DNA of 12,996 bases from an uncultured Muribaculaceae bacterium. GTDB lineage: Bacteria; Bacteroidota; Bacteroidia; Bacteroidales; Muribaculaceae. Location: contig CAJUBL010000072.1 of NCBI GenBank assembly GCA_910584665.1, positions 1 through 12,996 on the forward strand. Direction: 5' to 3'. Below, in pieces: positions 1 through 7,100 of the stretch. Within the stretch, counting starts at the first letter, position 1. Every line of letters starts with the position of its first letter. Position numbers and translations under genes: made by a program. The notes under the pieces were generated by a model. The model had not been told where the DNA came from. It did not search any database and saw only the letters and a list, made by a program, of their open reading frames with translations.

Positions 1-66
1 AGTATCAGTCTTGCCCTTACCGTATTTCTCAAAGATTTCTACTTTTTCTTCAGAGTTCAAGTGCAT
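1..66 (-). CDS. rpsO: 30S ribosomal protein S15, N-terminal fragment (cut by window edge)
   Basis: An ATG at 66-64 on the minus strand opens a frame of 22 codons that runs off the left edge. It reads MHLNSEEKVEIFEKYGKGKT followed by DT, which matches the conserved start of S15 (initial Met, a short acidic/basic helix, then a KYGK...TDT segment). S15 binds 16S rRNA in the small-subunit platform and is an early assembly protein. A good TAnnTTTG promoter box lies about 60 bases upstream, so the gene is probably transcribed independently of rpoZ, which ends at 161. Only the N-terminus can be checked here, but the fit to Bacteroidota S15 is good. Confidence 0.85.
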   Translation of the reverse strand, partial: MHLNSEEKVEIFEKYGKGKTDT

Positions 67-108
67 TGCTTGTGAAGGGTTAAGTGTTAATAATAAATAA
101 GATATAGT

Positions 109-123
109 CGTTTACGTGAAACG
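109..123 (-). other. Small hairpin at the 5' end of the rpsO leader
   Basis: On the minus strand CGTTT-CACGT-AAACG forms a perfect 5-bp stem with a 5-base loop. It lies directly after the predicted transcription start of rpsO. S15 represses its own translation through leader RNA structures in several bacterial phyla, so a regulatory role is conceivable. The hairpin is short and could be chance or simply a 5'-end stabiliser. Confidence 0.35.
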
Positions 124-128
124 CGGTG

Positions 129-136
129 CAAAGGTA
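129..136 (-). promoter_or_regulatory. Promoter -7 box for rpsO (TACCTTTG)
   Basis: The minus strand reads TACCTTTG, an exact match to the Bacteroidota -7 consensus TAnnTTTG. Twenty bases upstream, at 157-160, the minus strand reads TTAG, a one-mismatch version of the -33 TTTG element, and it overlaps the region just past the rpoZ stop codon. The start of transcription should fall near 122-125, giving a leader of roughly 57 bases before the rpsO ATG. Confidence 0.7.
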
Positions 137-160
137 ATAAAATTTCTCCTGACTTCCTAA

Positions 161-493
161 TTACAGCCCGAGTTTCTCCTTGGCCGGATTACGGTAGTGG
201 ATCTTACCCTCGATATATTCCTGAGTAGCGATGAGGGTTGGCTTGGGAAGTTTCTCGTAATAGCGCGAGATCTCAATCTGCTCGCGGTTTTCCGAAATCT
301 CCTCGAGATTGTCATTAAGTGACGCAAACTCCTGCAGTTTCTTTTCCAGATCATGCTTCATCTCCTCGGCAATCTGATTGGCACGCTTGGCTATGATGCA
401 TACTGTTTCATAGACGTTACCCGTATCCTTTGACAGCTCAATCATGTCGCGGGTTACGGTATTAAGGGGTGCATTTGTCTTCTTATAGTCCAT
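161..493 (-). CDS. rpoZ: DNA-directed RNA polymerase subunit omega, Bacteroidota type
   Basis: A 110-residue protein beginning MDYKKTNAPLNTVTRDMIEL and containing the IAKRANQI segment (about residues 34-41), REQIEISRYYEKLPKPTLIA (70-89) and the QEYIEG...YRNPAKEK tail. This is the conserved form of the omega-like protein that Bacteroidota carry next to bamD. Omega binds the beta' subunit and helps assemble and stabilise core RNA polymerase; the IAKRANQI helix corresponds to the conserved RARQ-type helix of classical omega. The Bacteroidota protein is longer than E. coli omega, with an extra C-terminal region. It starts 44 bases after the bamD stop with no promoter box between, so the two are probably co-transcribed. 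No clear Shine-Dalgarno is present, as is usual in this phylum. Confidence 0.9.
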   Translation of the reverse strand: MDYKKTNAPLNTVTRDMIELSKDTGNVYETVCIIAKRANQIAEEMKHDLEKKLQEFASLNDNLEEISENREQIEISRYYEKLPKPTLIATQEYIEGKIHYRNPAKEKLGL

Positions 494-537
494 GAGTCTA
501 TCAATTATTTTTATTTATTAATTCCGATTCGGTTATT

Positions 538-1362
538 TTAACGGTCACTGCTGTCAGTCACATAGCGAGTGGCAATCCTGAAGATATTATCGGCTTCTTC
601 ACGATTGGGACCGTCAGGGAAATTGTTGATAAAACTGTAATATTCATCAATCACATCTCTGAAACGATCAGCTTTCTTCTCCTCTACCGACAATGACGCT
701 ATCTGGTATCGGGCCTTAAGCATGAGCATCTCGAGATCTTCCTTATACTTAGAGTAAGGATATTCCTTGATTGCATTACGGGCAACGATAATGGAACTCT
801 CATAGTTATTTCCCAGATACGTACCCAGGTTATAATACAGCTGGGCATTCTCCAGTTCCTTGAGTGTCAGCTTATCCTGCAGCTCGAAAATAGCATTCTG
901 CGCTATCGACACACGCTCACTGCGGGGGAAATAATCCAGAAAAGCCTGCAACTCCTCAATAGCTCTTATGGTACCGGACTGGTCAAGCTGAGTCTCGGGA
1001 GAATCCAGATAGTAGCCATAACCGCTGTAGAAACGTGCGAGCTCGGTATACTTGCCGCGCGGATAACGCGAATAATAGCTGTTGAAATATGTCGAAGCGG
1101 TCTGATAGTCACGGTTCTCATAATTGGAGAGAGCCAGAAGATACAGAGCCTCCTCGGCACGTTCCGTTCCCTTGAGAACACCCACGACCTCCTCGAGTAA
1201 TGTAGCTGACTGCACGTACTTCTTTTCTTCAAACGCACGCTTGGCATAGTCAAACTTATAATTAGGATCGGTACTTTTCAAAACACGCTGATACTCACCA
1301 CATCCGGTAAGGCCGGACAGAGCAAGGACAAGCATGATCACGATTGTATTAAACTTAGTCAT
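538..1362 (-). CDS. bamD: Outer membrane protein assembly factor BamD (lipoprotein, TPR-rich)
   Basis: The protein of 274 residues has a lipoprotein signal peptide: a hydrophobic stretch from about residue 6 ending in the lipobox LTGC, with Cys21 as the lipidated residue. After it come helical tetratricopeptide-like repeats (for example around residues 38-75, 78-110, 125-150 and 165-205), rich in Tyr and Ala as in BamD/YfiO. BamD is the essential lipoprotein partner of BamA that recruits unfolded beta-barrel substrates at the inner face of the outer membrane. The frame is open further upstream to a TTG at 1383, but that TTG lies only four bases from the -7 box, so transcription would begin at or after it. 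The ATG at 1362 leaves a leader of about 20 bases and a normal lipoprotein signal. The gene heads a bamD-rpoZ pair. Confidence 0.92.
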   Translation of the reverse strand: MTKFNTIVIMLVLALSGLTGCGEYQRVLKSTDPNYKFDYAKRAFEEKKYVQSATLLEEVVGVLKGTERAEEALYLLALSNYENRDYQTASTYFNSYYSRYPRGKYTELARFYSGYGYYLDSPETQLDQSGTIRAIEELQAFLDYFPRSERVSIAQNAIFELQDKLTLKELENAQLYYNLGTYLGNNYESSIIVARNAIKEYPYSKYKEDLEMLMLKARYQIASLSVEEKKADRFRDVIDEYYSFINNFPDGPNREEADNIFRIATRYVTDSSDR

Positions 1363-1387
1363 CCAGAGTTTCGGTGTATTCAAGTTG

Positions 1388-1395
1388 CAAAGGTA
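1388..1395 (-). promoter_or_regulatory. Promoter -7 box for bamD-rpoZ (TACCTTTG)
   Basis: The minus strand reads TACCTTTG, an exact TAnnTTTG box and identical to the one ahead of rpsO. A clean TTTG -33 element is not present about 20 bases upstream; the minus-strand sequence there is GCTG in a T-rich setting. Transcription should start near 1380-1383. This rules against the TTG at 1383 as start codon and supports the ATG at 1362. Confidence 0.7.
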
Positions 1396-1620
1396 AGCAT
1401 TTTTTCAATAACAGACAGCATCTCAGGTTAAAAAAACAAAAAAAGAGAGCCCGCAAAGTTTCAGACAAGACAACCACAATATTTGCACAATAATAATGAA
1501 ACAACTATATTTACAGACAGACTTCACACTCATGGCGAAAACATGAGGAGACTCTTTTTTATGAATGTTTTCAAAAAATAAAACTATATAAAACGGGGAA
1601 AGACAGACTCTTAGATGGTT
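1396..1620. other. AT-rich spacer between ribD and bamD, no gene seen
   Basis: About 225 AT-rich bases separate the ribD stop from the bamD promoter. The longest frame starting with ATG on either strand that I noticed here is about 15 codons, too short to claim. I found no GC-rich stem followed by a T-run, so no convincing terminator for the ribD transcript, although minus-strand T-runs lie near 1430-1445. A weak inverted repeat (AAAACAT at 1541-1547 against ATGTTTT at 1564-1570) is probably incidental. Confidence 0.5.
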
Positions 1621-2610
1621 TTAATACCTTATATAGTAGTCGAGACGATTGCCGGCCACCTCGCGTGTTTCGGCAGGAGCTGCAGTGAAAACCGGAGAGG
1701 GAGCAGTTCCTCTCTCGCCCAGGATCACAGGAGCTGTCTCGATGCGGACGGCATCCCATAGCCCGAGATCTATAAAGCTCTGCAGCAGCCGGGGACCGGC
1801 CTCTACCAGAACCGACGTGATTCCGTGTACACAATACAGATCTTTAAGTAACATCTCAATACTGATCTCTCCACTGTACACAACAGGATCACGCCCTGAC
1901 AGAGCCGCTTCAGGATTGACAACACCCTTGCGGTCAATAATAACCGGACGAGGATCCCGGCCATACCATGACCGCACGGTCAGCAACGGATTGTCGGCAT
2001 TCACCGTAGCCGCAGTCGTCAATATCGCATCATGCACGGACCGGAGTCTGTGTGTCAGCATGGTTGTCAAAGGATTAGAGAATCTGGCGGCCCGGTCTCC
2101 CGTTCCACGCCTGTGGTCCATAAACCCGTCGGCACTTCTGGCCCACTTGAGTGTCACAAAAGGGCGCTGACGTATATGGGCGCTGAAAAACACCCTGTTA
2201 AGATTCCGGCATTCATCGGCCATCACACCCGATGCTACTTCAACCCCGGCCTCCCTGAGCATGGCTATGCCGCGTCCGGATACCTTCCCGAACGGATCGA
2301 CCGCTCCGACGACAACCCTCGGTATTCCGCTGTCTATTATCAGTCTGGCACACGGCGGGGTCTTGCCATAATGCGAACAAGGTTCGAGAGTGACATACAT
2401 AGTACTGTTTTTCAACAGACTGCGGTCAGCAACTGAAGCTACGGCATTCACCTCTGCATGACCTTTGCCACAGCAACGGTGATAACCCTCTCCTATGATC
2501 CGGCCTTCATGCACTATTACCGCCCCGACCATAGGATTCGGCGACGCGAACCATCGTCCGCAGGCTGCGAGCTCAAGCGCCCGTCTCATATATCGCAGTT
2601 CAAAATCCAT
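1621..2610 (-). CDS. ribD: Bifunctional riboflavin biosynthesis deaminase/reductase RibD
   Basis: With the ATG at 2610 the protein has 329 residues, the usual RibD length. The N-terminal cytidine-deaminase-like domain (about 1-140) has SPNPMVGAVIV, the zinc-site motif HAE (His51, Glu53) and PC...PPC (Cys78, Cys87). The C-terminal reductase domain (about 150-329) has LKWARSADG, DNPLLTVR and the EAGPRLLQSFI segment. It catalyses two successive steps from the GTP cyclohydrolase II product: deamination of the pyrimidine ring, then NADPH reduction of the ribosyl side chain. In the reductase domain the usual glycine-rich ILVG.GT turn reads ILTTAAT, a mild departure. A GTG at 2634 or 2631 (the latter six bases after a perfect GGAGG) would overlap the preceding gene's end; the ATG is preferred because it fits the family N-terminus. 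No own promoter was seen, so it likely depends on read-through from the glycosyl hydrolase gene. Confidence 0.93.
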   Translation of the reverse strand: MDFELRYMRRALELAACGRWFASPNPMVGAVIVHEGRIIGEGYHRCCGKGHAEVNAVASVADRSLLKNSTMYVTLEPCSHYGKTPPCARLIIDSGIPRVVVGAVDPFGKVSGRGIAMLREAGVEVASGVMADECRNLNRVFFSAHIRQRPFVTLKWARSADGFMDHRRGTGDRAARFSNPLTTMLTHRLRSVHDAILTTAATVNADNPLLTVRSWYGRDPRPVIIDRKGVVNPEAALSGRDPVVYSGEISIEMLLKDLYCVHGITSVLVEAGPRLLQSFIDLGLWDAVRIETAPVILGERGTAPSPVFTAAPAETREVAGNRLDYYIRY

Positions 2611-2623
2611 CTCACCTGAAATA

Positions 2624-4153
2624 TCATACACCACTCACCTCCCACTCGTTTCCGTAGCGGTCGAGTGGTGCGACATAATATTCATATCCTCTGAGATAAG
2701 CAGACGGAATATCGTAAGACGCATCATAACTTACCCCTAAGAGATACCGGGCGCTAAGTCCGCCGTATTCCACAGACATAGCGTCAAGCAGATCCACATC
2801 ATGCGGCACAGCATATACCGTATAACGGCACAGCCTGTCTACAGGCTTCCACGACAACCTGTTTCCTTTAAGTTTCAGGCCGGTGACCATACCGGGATCA
2901 GAAGCCTCATGCCAGTCACGCGAAGGGACAAGCGCAGGACATCTGAACTGGGCTGAGGCAAGATGTCCGGCAAAACCGTGGATATTGCGCGCGGCATAGA
3001 ATATGGAACCAGGCGCACGGTTTACGGCGGCGGCACGGTTTATCTCTATCTGAGCGCCACGCTCACGCCATGCCCTGGAGGTGTCGCCGCCTTTCTTCGC
3101 AAAGTCGCTGAGAGTATGACTGGCATAGAAATGACGTCCGAAATGGTCTGCAACCTTACTCCACCAGCGGGCGATAGGCTCATACGGGTTGGTCGTGTGA
3201 TCACGCGTCCAGTAGATCTGAGGCGAGATATAGTCTATATCCCCCTCACTGAGCCACTCCAACGGGTCACAGAATATACGGTCATACATCCAGTCGTTAC
3301 CTGTACAGTCATCCAGACCGTACCTTGATGCCGAAACCCCGTTGCCGCCCCCTACACCTGCCGGAGATATGCCGAACTGCACATAGGGTTTCACCTCCTG
3401 TATCATCTCGTGGACCGCTTTCACGGTTCTGTTCACATTCTCACGACGCCAGTCAGCCTGAGACAGTTTACTGCCGCTACGGCGCCACTCGTTATAGTCA
3501 TAGCCCTTGCCCAGCGGAAGACGGTCCGGATAGAAATAATCGTCAAACACCAGTCCGTCAACATCATACCTGCTGACGATATCCCGGCATACCTTCACAA
3601 CATGCTCACGTGCCCCGGGATTACCGGGATCAAGAATCACCGTCGACTTAGCCTTGGCCCTACGGCTCCTTGCCGGAACAGTATAGGTGATAAGCATCGG
3701 ACGCATCCCGGCATCAAACCTGTCGGAATACGCTTTAGCCTGGGTCGAGTATCTGAACGGATTAACCCATGCATGGCACTCCATACCACGCGCATGTGCC
3801 TGCTCGACACAGTATTGCAACGGATCCCACCCGTCAACAGGAGCGTTGCCGCGTTGCCCGGTGAGAGCAGCCGCCCATGGCTCGTATTCCGACTTATACA
3901 TAGCATCACAGAATGTCCTCACCTGGAACATGACAGCATTGATTCCGGCCCCTTTGAGACGATCAAGCATAGCTTTCAGCGACGAGCGCTGGGCATCGGC
4001 CGCGGCAGCATCCGTTCCGCTCGTTCCGGGCCAGTCGAGGCCATATATCGTGGCAACCCAGGCTCCACGCATCTCGCGCTTTACAGGCTCCTCTGCGGCA
4101 TACATGCCGAGTGAACCGATCAGTATCAGTACTGTAAACAGTATCTTCCTCAT
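2624..4153 (-). CDS. Family 10 (GHL10/DUF187) glycosyl hydrolase, exported
   Basis: A 509-residue exported protein. A signal peptide (MRK, then a hydrophobic run to about residue 20) is followed by a GHL10-type TIM barrel (about 27-400). Its hallmarks are EMRGAWVATIYGLDWP (27-42), AGINAVMFQVR (69-79), HAWVNPFR (127-134), the acidic motif LVFDDYFYP (201-209), GISPAGVGG (261-269) and DYISPQIYW (307-315). The last ~90 residues look like a fibronectin type III-like domain. Relatives include YngK and E. coli DigH, which cleaves peptidoglycan glycan strands stripped of stem peptides at the division site, so a peptidoglycan substrate is the best guess; a dietary or host glycan cannot be excluded. 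Its ATG overlaps the TGA of the A2M gene (ATGA, 4 bp), implying translational coupling. Confidence 0.88.
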   Translation of the reverse strand: MRKILFTVLILIGSLGMYAAEEPVKREMRGAWVATIYGLDWPGTSGTDAAAADAQRSSLKAMLDRLKGAGINAVMFQVRTFCDAMYKSEYEPWAAALTGQRGNAPVDGWDPLQYCVEQAHARGMECHAWVNPFRYSTQAKAYSDRFDAGMRPMLITYTVPARSRRAKAKSTVILDPGNPGAREHVVKVCRDIVSRYDVDGLVFDDYFYPDRLPLGKGYDYNEWRRSGSKLSQADWRRENVNRTVKAVHEMIQEVKPYVQFGISPAGVGGGNGVSASRYGLDDCTGNDWMYDRIFCDPLEWLSEGDIDYISPQIYWTRDHTTNPYEPIARWWSKVADHFGRHFYASHTLSDFAKKGGDTSRAWRERGAQIEINRAAAVNRAPGSIFYAARNIHGFAGHLASAQFRCPALVPSRDWHEASDPGMVTGLKLKGNRLSWKPVDRLCRYTVYAVPHDVDLLDAMSVEYGGLSARYLLGVSYDASYDIPSAYLRGYEYYVAPLDRYGNEWEVSGV

Positions 4154-7100
4154 CGTGTCACAACTGTAAGCGGAGAAGCCGACGAGTTGGCGGCAACACC
4201 GGGATTAATCTGGCTCTGCAACGTGGCGACACCCGATGTAAAACAGCCTTCGGCCACGATATTCATATCAGTATCAATAACATACGTACCACGTCTCAGG
4301 TGTTGTACAAACATACGGGTCTCGCTGTCGGTAACTTCGCGGTAGAACCACATACCATCCTCAGACGTGTAGCCCGACAACTGTTCGGCCGGTTCGAGAC
4401 AGGCCGCACTACGGTCAACGACAGTGACATAGTCAAGATCATCGTTAACCTTTATCACAAGCTGAACCCGGACGCGGTCACCTACCTTCAGCGTATCAGC
4501 TCCTTCGACAGATGTTCCCTTCACCACATTAACCCGTTTTTCTATGCTTACCGACTGATGGGCTCTGGCGGCAATCTCATCCATCGGGCTAACCGAACGG
4601 GTTATAACCGAACCCATCGCGGCGAGTCCGGTATCCTTGGTTATCCCGACGACCGCACTCTTTGTGTCGACGACGGACGATATGTCGGCAACAGTCATTC
4701 CGGGCAACTGCGGAGTATCACTTACCACCGGCCTACCGTTAATGGTCACAGAGACAGATCCTCTGACAGCGCGGTCCACATCGATAGCTCCGAGAATCGC
4801 ATCCACTGTAGCAGAAGTGGCAGCACCGCAATTCCAGGACTGATTTGTCTTGTTCATTATAAGCCACTGTGCGACAGACTGTATCAGAGCCTTGTCGTCA
4901 GGAGTCACCGATTCTATCGCATACAGGATATTGGCCGTGACATCAGTCCCGGCACCATCCCACCATGTGCCTCTGCTCAGGTCGTGCATCGAGTATGATC
5001 TGATTGAGGACACTAACTTACGGGCCATTGTCGGATAGCCGTTATGGTACAATATCACTGCGTCAGTGGCCTTGGCTGACGGAGATTCACCGGGCCAGCG
5101 TCTGAGAATATTATTGATTGTCTGAGATATAGCCTTACGCGAAGTCGATGTCGGCGCAACACCCTGTACAACAGACCGTATATATGCATACTCGGTATAG
5201 TCCCCACGGCCATTGTCGGTCCTGAGCCTATCGGCCACTTCCCTGTCGATATATTTCACAGCACCTTTCACAACCGATGAAAGATCACCGTCCGCAGGCA
5301 TGTACCCACGTTCCTGCAGACTTGCCGCCTGCATGAGCACCCGGTATGTAGCCCAGAGAGAGGAACTTCTGAAGCCGGTACACCATGACAGGCCGCCGTC
5401 GGCCATGACCAGACGTCTGAGAGTCCTGACCCCTCGCCTTACCGACGCATCGATATTGCTGTCGTCAAACATAAGTGCGAGAGCCGACAGCCGTTCATTG
5501 TCACTCATAGCGTCACGCGACCACGGAGCAGCATCGAGCGTAAGCTGTTTAAGCCTGTCATTGCGCGACAGCATAGAAGTCAGAGTCGAATCAGAGCGGT
5601 CACTGTCAAGCCATTGTCTCAGTGCTTTCTTCAGTTCAGGATTTTTCTTCATCACCCCGCGGGCTATCGCTGCCACATATATGTCGTTCATGGCACCGAC
5701 CGATGTTGTCGCGGCATCACCGCGTAGCGACGGGAGAGCGGTCAGAACCTCCCACAGAGGATTGTCATACATGTAGAGCGATGACATATTGCCGGCTCCC
5801 TGCTGCGGTATGCTGAAAGTCATATATGTCGAGTCGGGAGACATAAATATCGGAGTCGACGTTATAACAGGCTGGCTGGCCGGGAGCAGCGGCAACAACG
5901 ACTGTTCTCCGTCGCTGTAGTCACCGGACCGGGTCTTAACACGGTATATGACGGCCTGCCCATTGCAGGGAGCTTTATAGCCTATCATAACAACCGCACT
6001 GCCATTGGCTGAAAGCTCGTCAACCTGTACCCGGCTATCAGTCACGCTCATATCTGTCGGATCGATAATCGATACAGTGGTAGTGACAGTACGGGCCGAA
6101 TCGGTCGCATTCATGACCGTGGCCCGCAGGACGGCACTGTCGCCGTAACGCATGAAGCGCGGCAATGCGGACTGTACCATGACAGGCCGTGAGGAGGTTA
6201 CCGTGCGGTACAGCGCGTCAGAGAGCATATCCGGAGTGTAGGCCAGAGCTTTAAGCGCCCACGTGGTATTGGCATCGGGAACGGTATATGTATATGTCAT
6301 GATCCCGGCAGTATCGGTCGATAACATCGGGGCGAAAAATGCCAGCGGGATCTCAGACGGTCTGTAACTGAACGTATCATCCCTTCCGGCTGTCACAGAC
6401 ACCGATCCGGTCATAGCTGATTTTTTAGACACACCATAACCAGTCACCACTACTTCATCAAGGCTGGCACCTTCATCTTCCTCGGCCATCACCGCAACAC
6501 CGGCAGCCATGCCATTAGCCATAGGAGCGGCGTCAACCGCCTCCTCATCCATGACGACAGCGATTTCCTCAACCTGCCCGGCATGTTCCCGTACTACATT
6601 CAGGTTGGCGGCACGGCCGCGAATTCTGATATTACGGTTGTAACTGCGGCCGAACGTGTATCCATACAGATCGAGTTCAGGGCTCTCTATAGACGGCCAC
6701 TTGTATTGTGGTATCCGGCTATATGTCGTACCACTGATACTGTTCCATAGCTGACTGACAGACGGATATGGATATACCCGTTCATTGACAGGCAGACTCA
6801 GGTGGTGCCCGGCAATACCGAGGATGGCCTGCGACTCCATGAGCAACATAATGGCGGCCTGCGTCGGAATACCGTCGGTATCTACCTTCAGCGTGACTGT
6901 CTCGGGCGTTCCGGGCACAACCTTGTCGCGGAACGATTCCATCACGATATTCAACGTTCTGACACTACGCTGATTAACTATATTCACCGTGCTGTAATAC
7001 TGTCGGTTGTCTCTTACCGAGACGAACATCACCCTGACCTGACCGCAGTCGGCAGGAACAGCCACACGGAACATCTGCATCCCCTTTGACGGCGTGAACC

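Noticed and set aside
1541..1570. Inverted repeat AAAACAT/ATGTTTT downstream of ribD as a terminator
   Set aside because: Only 7 AT-rich pairs with a 16-base loop and no proper T-run after it in the transcribed direction.
3410..4114. Plus-strand open frame of 234 codons antisense to the glycosyl hydrolase gene
   Set aside because: It lies wholly within a well-supported gene, has no recognisable domain or promoter, and its composition is what the opposite strand's codon usage produces.
4300..4998. Plus-strand open frame of 232 codons antisense to the A2M gene
   Set aside because: Shadow of the A2M coding strand; no family resemblance. Several similar shorter antisense frames over the A2M and ribD genes were dropped for the same reason.
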